DNA of 50,000 bases from Owenia fusiformis (taxonomy: Eukaryota > Annelida > Polychaeta > Sabellida > Oweniidae), in the NCBI GenBank assembly GCA_903813345.2, contig CAIIXF020000013.1, forward strand, positions 561,917-611,916, read 5' to 3'. Position 1 is the stretch's first letter. Every line of letters begins with the position of its first letter. A program made the position numbers and the translations under genes. This document shows, one piece after another, positions 21,475-33,028 of the stretch. The notes under the pieces were generated by a model. It was not told the origin of the DNA and made no database searches. It saw nothing but the letters and a program-made list of their open reading frames with translations.

Positions 21475-23144
21475 TTATTATTAGACTCCAGATGAAAATC
21501 TGGAGTCTATTGCTTTCGTCAGTTTTCTTTATTAGACTCCAGATGAAAATCTGGAGTCTATTGCTTTCGTCAGTTTTCTTTATTATTATTATTAGACTCC
21601 AGATTGAAAATCTGGAGTCTATTGTTTTCGTCAGTTTTCTTATTCTTATTATTCTTTTTATTAGACTCCAGATTGAAAATCTGGAGTCTATTGTTCTCGT
21701 CAGTTTTCTTATTCTTCTTCTTCTTCTTATTATTATTATTCTAAACCAGTTTTCTCAATAACCATAAAATGTTCAGTAAAGTCAGTCATTTGGTCAATTT
21801 AGGTCCAGAATCTAGTTCCTCGGAAATTGGGTCAAATTTTTATCTAGGTCAAAGGTCAAGAACTAGGTCAAATCCAGTACTTTGTCACTTTTTTCGATTT
21901 TCTCGGTCGTCCTTTAATATTTTCGATCCGGGTTTTTTTCATTGTGTTCCTTATAAAAAAGTAGGAAACCTAGGGTCGATTTAGTTTTTTGATATCTCAA
22001 ACCGATTTCGAGATATCAGTGTCCGAAAACGAGGTCCAAAACAAAGTTCTCCGAATCAAATGTCCAGGATATCAGTCTTATAGAAAATTTTCTCAGGATT
22101 CCGAATCTGAAAACGAAATTTGGATCTGACTTCCAGTTCGGAAGTTATGGCGTTTTGAAAACTCAAAAATCGCTAAATTTGGTGCCCATGTTAAATCAAT
22201 GGGAAAAAATATTTTTTTGAAGTGAAAAATACGGAATATAGACTGAGTTCAGCTTCATATAATCAAAGCCTTTAAAAGAAGGGGACCTCAAAAGCCATCT
22301 AGCTTCACAATTTGGACACCGAAATGCCTAGGTCAAAATCTAGGTCAAATTCATAGGTTTTCCTTATTTTTTCGATTCTGACACTACACTTTAATTATAT
22401 TCTTCGAAATTGTGTATACATGTAGCCAAGAATATGCTAATAGTATTAGCCTTTTGCCGTCAGAAAGTATTTTGACCCACTTTTGAGATATGGTGTCCGA
22501 AAAGTAGGTCAAAATAAAAAGTTCTCCAAATTGAATATATGAGTTATGAATTAAGGGTAGAATTCTGTCAGGAATCCGAATCTGCAAACCAAATTTCGAT
22601 CCAACTTCCGGTTCGGAAGTTATGGCGTGTCCGAAAAGTAGGTCAAAATAAAAAATCTCCAAATTTAACGTATGAGTTATGAATTAGGGGTAGAATTTTG
22701 TTAGGAATCCGAATCTGCAAACCAAATTTCGATCCGACTTCCGGTTCGGAAGTGATAGCGTTTTGAAATTTCGAGAAAAATCGATCTGATGGTATCCTGA
22801 TAGAAAGTCAAGAGTAGAGAAGAAAATATTGAAAAATTCATCCATCCTTCCTATCTCATCCTACCCTATCCTTCCTATCTATCCTTCCTTCATATCTTTT
22901 CCTTCCTATCCTTCCTATCCTATCCTATCCTTTCTTCCTATTCTATTCTATCCTATCCTTCTTTCTTATTCTATCCTATCGTTCTTTCCTATTCTATCCT
23001 ATCCTTCCTTCCTATTTTATTTATCCATCTCTTTCTAGATGACTCAGCTTATTCTGGATGACTCGGCTTATTCTGGATGACTCGGCTAAAAAAAGTCTAG
23101 ATCTGGAGTCTGAAATTGAACTTCGTTCAATTTCCAAAATCTAG
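21475..23144 (+). repeat. Array unit 10
   Basis: Four 5' palindromic modules (21483-21508, 21534-21559, 21594-21620, 21663-21689), CCAGTTTTCTCAATAACC head, AGGTCAAAGGTCA at 21846-21858, one monomer (22171) with a 134-bp partial repeat, type A tail, hairpin 23113-23133 (loop TTC), CTAG 23141-23144. Close paralogue of unit 15 (offset about 9,887). Confidence 0.88.
22839..23030 (+). repeat. CT-rich minisatellite tail (type A), unit 10
   Basis: Irregular TATCC/TTCC pyrimidine words. Confidence 0.9.
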
Positions 23145-24967
23145 TTATTATTAGACTCCAGATGAAATCTGGAGTCTATTGTTTTCGTCAGTTTTCTTCT
23201 TCTTATTCTTATTCTTTTTCTAAACCAGTTTTCTCAATAACCATAAGGTCTTCAGTAAAGTCAATCATTTGGTCAATTTAGGTTTAGTATCTAGTTCCTC
23301 GGAAATTGGGTCAAATTTTTATCTAGGTCAAAGGTCAAGAACTAGGTCAAATCCAGTACTTTGTCACTTTTTTCGATTTTCTCGGTCGTCCTTCAATATT
23401 TTCGATCCGGGTTTGTTTCATTGTGTTCCTTATAAAAAAGTAGAAAATCTAGGGTCGATTTAGTTTTTTGATATCTCAAACCGATTTCGAGATATTAGTG
23501 TCCAAAAACGAGGTCCAAAAAAAAATTCTCCGAATTAAATGTCCAGGATATTAGTCTTATAGAAAATTTTCTCAGGATTCTGAATCTGAAAACCAAATTC
23601 GAATCAGATTTCCAGTTCGGAAGTTATGGCGTTTTGAAAGCTCAAAAATCGCTAAATTTGGTGCCCATGTTAAGTCAATGGGAAAAAAGATTTCTTTGAA
23701 GTGAAAAATACGAAATATAGACTGAGTTCAGCTAAATATAATGAAAGCTTTTAAAAGAAGGGGACCTCAAAAGCCATCTAGCTTTAAAATTTGGACATCA
23801 AAATGCCTAGGTCAAAATCTAGGTCAAATTCAAAGTTTTTTCTTATTTTTGCGATTCTGACACTACAGATTAATTATATTCTTCGAAATTTTGTATACAT
23901 GTAGCCAAAAGTGTGCTTATAGTGTTAGCCTTTTGCCGTCAGAAAGTATTTTGCCCCACTTTTGAGATATGGTGTCTGAAAAGTAGGTCAAAATAAAAAA
24001 TTCTCCAAATTTGACGTTTGAGTTATGAATTAAGTATAGAATTTTCTCAGGAATCCGAATCTGCAAACCAAATTTCAATCCTATTTCTGGTTCGGAAGTT
24101 ATGACATCTTGAAAGCTCAAAAATCGCTAAATTTGGTGCCCCATGTAATGTCAATGGGAAAAAATATTTTTTTGAAGTGTAAAATACAAGATATAGACTA
24201 ATTACAGCTTAAAATAATGAAAGCCTATGAAAGAAGGGAACCTCGAAGGCTACCTAATTTCAAAATTTGGACACAAAAATCCCTAGGTCAAAATCTAGGT
24301 CAAATTCATAGTTTATCCTTATTTTTGCGATTCTGACACTACACTTTAATTATATTCCTCGAAATTGTGTATACATGTAGCCAAGAGTGTGCTAATAGCG
24401 TAAGCCTTTTGCCGTCAGAAAGTATTTTGACCCACTTTTGAGATATGGTGTCCGAAAAGTAGGTCAAAATAAAAAGTTCGCCAAATTTAACGTATGAGTT
24501 ATGAATTAGGGGTAGAATTTTGTCAGGAATCCGAATCTGCAAATCAAATTTCGATCCGACTTCCGGTTCGGAAGTTATGGTGTTTTGAAATTTCAAGAAA
24601 AATCGATCTGATGGTATCCTGATATTAAGTCAAGAGTAGAGAAGAAAATATTGAAAAATTCATCCATCCTTCCTTTCTGATCCTATCCTATCCTTCCTAT
24701 CTACCCTTGCTTCATATCCTCTCCTTCCTATCCTTCCTATTCTATCCCTTCTTCCTATTCTATTCTATCCTTCTTTCCTATTCTATCCTTTTGTTCCTTC
24801 CTATTCTATCGTATCCTTCCTTCCTTTTTCATCCATCCATCCATCCATCCATCTTTTTCTGGATGACTTAGCTTATTGTGGATGACTTGGCTTATTCTGG
24901 ATGACTCGGCTAAAAAAAGTCTAGATCTGGAGTCTGAAATTGAACTCGTTCAATTTCCAAAATCTAG
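23145..24967 (+). repeat. Array unit 11 (copy of unit 1)
   Basis: One 5' module (23153-23177), AGGTCAAAGGTCA at 23325-23337, two monomers, type A tail, hairpin 24937-24956 (loop TC), CTAG 24964-24967. Every landmark from 23149 to the CTAG lies exactly 22,095 bp from its counterpart in unit 1, and all lines I compared were identical. Confidence 0.9.
24661..24855 (+). repeat. CT-rich minisatellite tail (type A), unit 11
   Basis: Copy of the unit 1 tail at 2566-2760. Confidence 0.9.
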
Positions 24968-26846
24968 TTATTATTCTAAACCAGTTTTCTCAATAACCAT
25001 AAGGTTTTCAGTAAAGTCAGTCATTTGGTCAATTTAGGTCCAGAATCTAGTTCCTCGGAAATTGGGTCAAATTTTTATCTAGGTCAAAGGTCAAGAACTA
25101 GGTCAAATCCAGTACTTTGTCACTTTTTTCAATTTTCTCGGTCGTCCTTCAATATTTTCGATCCGGGTTTTTTCTATTGTGTTCCATATAAAAAAGTAGG
25201 AAATCTAGGGTCGATTTAGTTTTTTGATATCTCAAACCGATTTCGAGATATCAGTGTCCGAAAACGAGGTCCAAAAAAAATTTCTCCGAATCAAATGTCT
25301 AGGATATTAGTCTTATAGGATATTTTCTCAGGATTCTGAATCTGAAAACCAAATTCTGATCAGACTTCCGGTTCGGAAGTTATGGCGTATTGAAAGCTCA
25401 AAAATCGCTAAATTTGGTGCCCATGTTAAGTCAATGGGAAAAAAGATTTTTTTGAAGTGAGAAATACGAAATATAGACTGAGTTCAGCTAAATATAATGA
25501 AAGCTTTTAAAATAAGGGGACATCAAAAGCCATCTAGCTTCAAAATTTGGACACCAAAATGCCTAGGTCAAAATCTAGGTCAAATTCAATGTTTTTCCTT
25601 ATTTTTGCTATTCTGACACTACAGATTAATTATATTCTTCGAAATTTTGTATACATGTAGCCAAGAGTGCGCTAATAGTGTTAGCCTTTTGCCGTCAAAA
25701 AGAATTTTGACCCACTTTTGAGATACGGTGTCCGAAAAGTAGGTCAAAATAAAAAGTTCTCCAAATTTGACGTTTGAGTTATGAATTAGGGGTAGAATTT
25801 TCTCTGGAATCCGAATCTGCAAACCAAATTTCAATCCGATTTCTGGTTCGGAAGTTATGACATTTTGAAAGCTCAAAAATCGCTAAATTTGGTCCCCCAT
25901 GTTATGTCAATGGGAAAAAAGATTTTTTTGAAGTGTAAAATACAAGATATAGACTAATTACAGCTTAAAATAATGAAAGCCTATGAAAGAAGGGAACCTC
26001 GAAGGCTACCTAATTTCAAAATTTGGACACCAAAATCCCTAAGTCAAAATCTAGGTCAAATTCATAGTTTATCCTTATTTTTGCGATTCTGACACTACAC
26101 TTTAATTATATTCCTCGAAATTGTGTATACATGTAGCCAAGAGTGTGCTAATAGCGTAAGCCTTTTGCCGTCAGATAGTATTTTGACCCACTTTTGAGAT
26201 ATGGTGTCCGAAAAGTAGGTCAAAATAAAAAGTTCTCCAAATTTAACGTTTGAGTTATGAATTAGGAATAGAATTTTCCCAGAAAACCAAATCTGCTAAC
26301 CAAATTTCGATTCGACTTCCGGTTCCGAAGTTATGGCGTGTCCGAAAAGTAGGTCAAAATAAAAATTCGCCAAATTTAACGTATGAGTTATGAATTAGGG
26401 GTAAAATTTTGTCAGGAATCCGAATCTGCAAATCAAGTTTCGATCCGACTTCCGGTTCGGAAGTTATGGCGTTTTGAAATTTCAAGAAAAATCGATCTGA
26501 TGGTATCCTGATAGAAAGTCAAGAGTATAGAAGAAAATATTGAAAAATGCATCCATCCTTCCTTTCTGATCCTATCCTTCCCTTCCTATCTACCCTTGCT
26601 TCGTATCCTCTCCTTCCTATCCTTCCTATTCTATTCTATCCTTCTTTCCTATTCTATCCTATCGCTCCTTCCTATTCTATCGTATCCTTCCTTCCCTTTT
26701 CATCCATCCATCCATCCATCCATCCATCCATCTTTTTCTGGATGACTTAGCTTATTTTGGATGACTTGGCTTATTCTGGATGACTCGGCTAAAAAAAGTC
26801 TAGATCTGGAGTCTGAAATTGAACTCGTTCAATTTCCAAAATCTAG
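24968..26846 (+). repeat. Array unit 12
   Basis: CCAGTTTTCTCAATAACC head without 5' module, AGGTCAAAGGTCA at 25081-25093, two monomers (25407, 25881), type A tail, hairpin 26816-26835 (loop TC), CTAG 26843-26846. Confidence 0.87.
26550..26733 (+). repeat. CT-rich minisatellite tail (type A), unit 12
   Basis: Irregular TATCC/TTCC words ending in a long run of CATCC repeats. Confidence 0.9.
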
Positions 26847-28628
26847 TTATTATTAGACTCCAGATTGAAAATCTGGAGTCTATTGCTTTTGCCAGTTTTC
26901 TTATTATTATTATTATTATTCTTTCTTTGCCAGTTTTCTCAGCAACTAGAAGGACTTACTAAAATCTGCTAACATAGTCAGCTGGGTAATGAGACCTAGT
27001 TTCTGGGAAATTAGGTCAAATGTTTATCTAGGTCAAAGGTCAAGAACTAGGTCAAATCGTGTGTTTTCACTATTTTACAAGTTTTCTCAGTCGTCCTTCA
27101 GTATTTTTGCTCCGGGTTTTTTTCATCATGTTCCTTAGAAAAAAAGCTAATTCCGTAAGGCAAATCGTTTTTTGATTACTCTTACCGATTTTGAGATATG
27201 GCGTCCAAAAAGTAGGTCAGAACATAAAAAGTTCTCCAAAGTCAACGTGTGAGTTATCAAATAAGTGTAGAATTATCTCAGGAATCCGAATCTGCAAACA
27301 AAAATTTGATCCGACATCCCGTTCGGAAGTTATAGCCTTTTGAAATCTCAAAAATCGGTAAATTTGGTGCCTATGTTAAGTCAATGGGAAAAAAGACTTT
27401 TTCGAAGTGTAAAATACAAGATGTAGACTGAGTACAGCTTAACATAATGAATGCTTATAAAACAAGGGGACCTCAAAAGCTACATAGCTTCAAAATTTGG
27501 ACACCAAAATGCCTAGGTCAAAATCTAGGTCAAATTCATAGTTTTTCCTTATTTTTACGATTCTGACACTACACTTTAATAATTTGCTTCAAAATTTTGT
27601 ATACAGGTAGCAAAGAGTGTGCTCATAGTGTTAGCCTTTTGCCGTCAGAAAGTATTTTTACCCACTTTTGAGATATGGTGTCCGTAAAGTAGGTCAAAAT
27701 AAAAAGTTCTCCAGATCCAACGTATGAGTTATGAATTAAGGGTAGAATTTTCTCAGGAATCCGAATCTGCAAACTAAATTTCGATCCGACTTCCGGTTCG
27801 GAAGTTATGACGTGTCCAAAAAGTAGGTCAAAATAAAAAATTTCCAAATTTAACGTATGAGTTAGGAATTAGGGGTAAAATTTTGTCAGGAATCTGAATC
27901 TGCAAATTAAATTTCGATCCGACTTCCGGTTCGAAAGTTATGGCGTTTTGAAAGCTCAAAAGTCGCTAAATTTGGTGCCCCATGTTATGTCAATGAGAAA
28001 AAGGATTTTTTGAAGTGTAAAATACCAGATATAGACTGAGTACAGCTTAATATTCTGAAAGCCTATAAAAGGAGGGGACCTCGTAGGCTATCTAGCTTTA
28101 AAATTTGGACGCAAAAATGCCTTGGTCAAAATCTAGGTCAAATTCATAGTTTTTCCTTATTTTTGCGATTCTGACATTACACTTTAAGGATTTGCTTAAA
28201 AATTTTGTATACAGGTAGCAAAGAGTGTGCTTATAGTGTTAGCCTTCTGCCGTCAGAAAGTTTTTTGACCCACTTTTGAGATATGGTGTCCGAAATGTAG
28301 GTCAAAATAAAAAATTCTCCAAATTTAATGTATGAGTTATGAATTAAGGGTAGAATTTTCTCAGGAATCAGAATCTTTAAATCAAATTTCGAACTTACTT
28401 CTGGTTAGATAGGTATAGCGGTTTGAAGTCTCGAAAAGTCGATATGATGATATCCCCATGTTAAGCTAATAGAGTCGAAGATAGCCTTCTTAAAAGTTGT
28501 CTAAATGTCTATATTCTAGCTGACTCAGCTTATTTTGAATGACTCAGCTTACAAGTTCTGGATGACTCAGCTTAAACAAAGTTTAAATCTGGAGTCTTAA
28601 ATTGAACTTGTTCAATTTACATGTCTAG
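26847..28628 (+). repeat. Array unit 13
   Basis: One 5' module (26855-26881), distinct head (CCAGTTTTCTCAGCAACTAG), AGGTCAAAGGTCA at 27030-27042, two monomers (27358 as TCGGTAAATTTGG, 27962). There is no minisatellite: a short type C tail at about 28,490-28,570 consists of TCTAAATGTC and three GACTCAGCTTA-like motifs. Hairpin 28599-28618 (loop TT), 6-nt spacer ACATGT, CTAG 28625-28628. The body matches unit 18. Confidence 0.85.
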
Positions 28629-31469
28629 TTATTATTATTCTTTCAGAATCTTCCTCCTTCCCAGATTTCTCACCAACTAAAAGAATTTACTTTAAGCTGC
28701 TTACATGATCAACTAGCGGCAGTACCTGGGATGATGGGATATTAGGTCAAATTTTTATCTAGGTCAAGGGTCAAGAACTAGGTCAAATCAAGGTCAAATC
28801 AACATTCTGTCAATTATCTTCGTTGTTGTTTGTCGTAACTACTTCATCTTAGTTTCTACTTGTAGCTTAGAAAAAAACAAATCGAGAGTGTGCCATCCGT
28901 TTTTTGATTACTCTTAGCGATTTTGAGATATGGCGTCCTGAAAGTAGGTCAAAACCAAAAAGTTCTCCAAATTTAACATATGAGCTATGAAATAAGGGTA
29001 GAATTTTCTCAGGAATCCGAATCTGCAAACCAAATTTTAATCCGACTTCCCGTTCGGAAGTTATGGCGTTTTGAAAGCTCAAAAATCGCTAAATTTGGTG
29101 CCCATGTTAAGTCAATGGGAAAAAAGATTTTTTTGAAGTGAAAAATACGAAATATAGACTGAGTTCAGCTAAATATAATGAAAGCTTTTAAAAGAAGGGG
29201 ACCTCATAAGCCATCTAGCTTCAAAATTTGGACATCAAAATGCCTAGGTCAAAATCTAGGTCAAATTCAAAGTTTTTCCTTATTTTTGCGATTCTGACAC
29301 AACAGATTAATTATATTCTTCGAAATTTTGTGTACATGTAGCTAAGAGTCTGCTAATAGTGTTAGCCTTTTGCCGTCAGAAAGTATTTTGCCCCATTTTT
29401 GAGATATGGTGTCCGAAAAGTAGGTCAAAATAAAAAATTCTCAAAATTTGACGTTTGAGTTATGAATTAAGTATAGAATTTTCTCAGGAATCCGAATCTG
29501 CAAACCAAATTTCGATCCGACTTCCGGTTTGGAAGTTATGGCGTGTCCGAAAAGTAGGTCAAAATAAAAAGTTTCCAAATTTAACGTATGAGCTATGAAT
29601 TAAGGATAGAATTTTCTCTGGAATCCAAATCTGCAAACCAAATTTCGATCCGACTTCCGGTTCGGAAGTTATGGCGTTTTGAAAGCTCAAAAATCGCTAA
29701 ATTTGGTGCCCCATGTTATGTCAATGGGAAAAAATATTTTTTTGAAGTGTAAAATACGAGATATAGACTAAGTACAGCTAAACATAATGGAAGCCCATAA
29801 AAGAAGGGGACCTCAAAACCTTCCAATCTTGAAAATTTGGACAACAAAATGCCTAGGTCAAAATCTAGGTGAAATTCAAAGCTTTTCCTTATTTTTGCGA
29901 TTCTGACACTACACTTTAATTATATTCTTCGAAATTGTGTATACATGTAGCCAAGAGTGTGCTAATAGTGTTAGCCTTTTGCCGTCAAAAAGTATTTTGA
30001 CCCACTTTTGAGATATGGTGTCCCAAAAGTAGGTCAAAATAAAAAAATCTTCAAATGTAACGTATGAGTTATGAATAAGGGGTAGAATTTTATCAGGAAT
30101 CCGAATCTGCAAATCAAATTTTGATTCGACCTCCTGTTCGGAAGTTATGGTGTTTTGAAAGCTCAAAAATCGCTAAATTTGCTGCCCCATGTTATGTCAA
30201 TGGGAAAAAAGATTTTTTTGAAGTGTAAAATACGAGATATAGACTGAGCACAGCTTAATATAATGAAAGCCTATTAAAGAAGGGGACCTCGAAGGCTACT
30301 TAGCTCCAAAGTTTGGACACCAAAATGCCTAGGTCAAAATCTAGGTCAAATTTATAGTTTTCCCTTATTTTTGCGATTCTGACACTATATTTAAATGATT
30401 TGCTTTAAGATTTTGTATACAGGTAGCAAAGAGTATGCTAATAGTGTTAGCGTTTTGCCGTCAGAAAGTATTTTGACCCACTTTTGAGATATGGTGTCAG
30501 AAAAGTAGGCCAAAGTTAAAAGTTTTCCAAATTAACGTATTAGTTATGAATTAAGGGTAGAATTTTCTCAGAAATCTAGATCTGCAAACCAAATGTCGAT
30601 CCGACTACTTGTTCTGAAGTTATGGCGTTTTGAAATCTCAAAAATCGCTAAATTTGGTGCCCAATGTCAAATCAATGGGACCGAATAATTTTTTGAAGTA
30701 TAAAAATACGAGATATAGAATGAGTACAGCTAAACATAATGAAAGCCCATAGAAGAAGGGGACCTCAAAAGCTACTTTCCTTCAAAGTTTGGACACCAAA
30801 ATACCTAGTTCAAAATCTAGGTCAAATTCATAGTTTTTTTATTTTGCGATTCTGACACTACACTTCAATGATATTCTCCGAAATTTTGTAAACTTGTAGC
30901 AAAGAGTGTGCTAATAATGTTAACATTTTGCCGTCAATAAGTTTTTGACCCACTTTTGAGATATGGTGTCCGAAATGTAGGTCAAAATAAAAAAGTCTCC
31001 AATTTTAAAGTATGAGTTATGAATTAGGGGTAGAATTTCCTCAGGAATCTGGATCTGAAATTAAAATTGCAATCCGACCCCCGGTTTAGATTCTACGCCG
31101 TTTTGAAGTTTGAAATTCGCACTTGCCAGTATTCACGATGCAGATTGATCAAATATACTTTCAAAAATTCCTGCATACCCTACTTTACCTCTCTACCTAC
31201 TCAGCTACTTATTACTTACTTACTCAATTACTTAATTAGTTATTACTTCCTTAGCAACTTACTCAGCTACTAACTCAGGTACTTACTCAGCTACTTACTC
31301 AGCTACCTACTCAGCTTTTTACTCAGTTACTTACTCAGCTACTTACTCAACTACTACTAAGGTACTTACTCAGCTAATTACTCAGTTACTTACTCAGCTC
31401 TTTACTGATCTATCTAGGTCAAATAAATCTGGAGTCTTAAATTGAACTTGTTCAATTTCACAAATCTAG
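28629..31469 (+). repeat. Array unit 14 (four monomers)
   Basis: CTTTCAGAATCTTCC head, altered receptor-like motif AGGTCAAGGGTCA, four monomers (near 29084, 29693, 30168, 30645), type B tail, hairpin 31439-31458 (loop TT), CTAG 31466-31469. Near-duplicate of unit 16 at an offset of about 4,400. Confidence 0.88.
31178..31406 (+). repeat. TACTCAGC minisatellite tail (type B), unit 14
   Basis: Same words as in unit 6, with a small local change near 31,210-31,220. Confidence 0.9.
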
Positions 31470-33028
31470 TTATTATTATTATTATTATTAGACTCCAGAT
31501 GAAAATCTGGAGTCTATTGCTTTCGTCAGTTTTCTTTATTATTATTATTATTAGACTCCAGATGTCAATCTGGAGTCTATTGTTTTTGCCAGTATTCTTC
31601 TTCTTTATTATTATTCTTTATTATTTTTCTTTCCCAGTTTTCTCGATAACCATAAGATTTCCAATAAAGATCATTATTCAGTCAATTTATGTCCAGTATC
31701 TAGTTCCTCGGAAATTGGGTCAAATTTTTATCTAGGTCAAAGGTCAAGAACTAGGTCAAATCCAGTACTTTGTCACTTTTTTCGATTTTCTCGGTCGTCC
31801 TTCAATATTTTCGATCCGGGTTTTTTTCATTGTGTTCCTTATAAAAAAGTAGGAAACCTAGGGTCGATTTAGTTTTTTGATATCTCAAATCGATTTCGAG
31901 ATATCAGTGTCCGAAAACGAGGTCCAAAACAAAGTTCTCCGAATCAAATGTCCAGGATATTAGTCTTATAGGAAATTTTCTCAGGATTCCGAATCTGAAA
32001 ACGAAATTTGGATCTGACTTCCAGTTCGGAGGTTATGGCGTTTTGAAAACTCAAAAATCGCTAAATTTGGTGCCCATGTTAAGTCAATGGGAAAAAATAT
32101 TTTTTTGAAGTGAAAAATACGGAATATAGACTGCGTTCAGCTTCATATAATCAAAGCCTTTAAAAGAAGGGGACCTCAAAAGCCATCTAGCTTCACAATT
32201 TGGACACCGAAATGCCTAGGTCAAAATCTAGGTCAAATTCATAGGTTTTCCTTATTTTTTCGATTCTGACACTACACTTTAATTATATTCTTCGAAATTC
32301 TGTATACATGTAGCCAAGAATATGCTAATAGTGTTAGCCTTTTGCCGTCAGAAAGTATTTTGACCCACTTTTGAGATAAGGTGTCCGAAAAGTAGGTCAA
32401 AATAAAAAGTTCTCCAAATTGAATATATGAGTTATGAATTAAGGGTAGAATTCTGTCAGGAATCCGAATCTGCAAACCAAATTTCAATCCGACTTCCGGT
32501 TCGGAAGTTATGGCGTGTCCGAAAAGTAGGTCAAAATAAAAAATCTCCAAATTTAACGTATGAGTTATGAAATAGGGGTAGAATTTTGTCAGGAATCCGA
32601 ATCTGAAAACCAAATTTCGATCCGACTTCCGGTTCGGAAGTGATAGCGTTTTGAAATTTCGAGAAAAATCGATCTGATGGTATCCTGATAGAAAGTCAAG
32701 AGTAGAGAAGAAAATATTGAAAAATTCATCCATCCTTCCTATCTCATCCTACCCTATCCTTCCTGTCTATCCTTCCTTCATATCTTTTCCTTCCTATCAT
32801 ATCCTATCCTATCCTTTCTTCCTATTCTATTCTATCCTATCCTTCTTTCTTATTCTATCCTATCGTTCTTTCCTATTCTATCCTATCCTACCTTCCTATT
32901 TTATTTATCCATCTCTTTCTAGATGACTCAGCTTATTCTGGATGACTCGGCTTATTCTGGATGACTCGGCTAAAAAAAGTCTAGATCTGGAGTCTGAAAT
33001 TGAACTTCGTTCAATTTCCAAAATCTAG
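31470..33028 (+). repeat. Array unit 15
   Basis: Two 5' modules (31490-31515, 31553-31578), CCCAGTTTTCTCGATAACC head, AGGTCAAAGGTCA at 31734-31746, monomer near 32058, type A tail, hairpin 32997-33017 (loop TTC), CTAG 33025-33028. A 153-residue minus-strand open frame crosses the body and tail but reflects repeat sequence only. Confidence 0.87.
32727..32913 (+). repeat. CT-rich minisatellite tail (type A), unit 15
   Basis: Irregular TATCC/TTCC words. Confidence 0.9.
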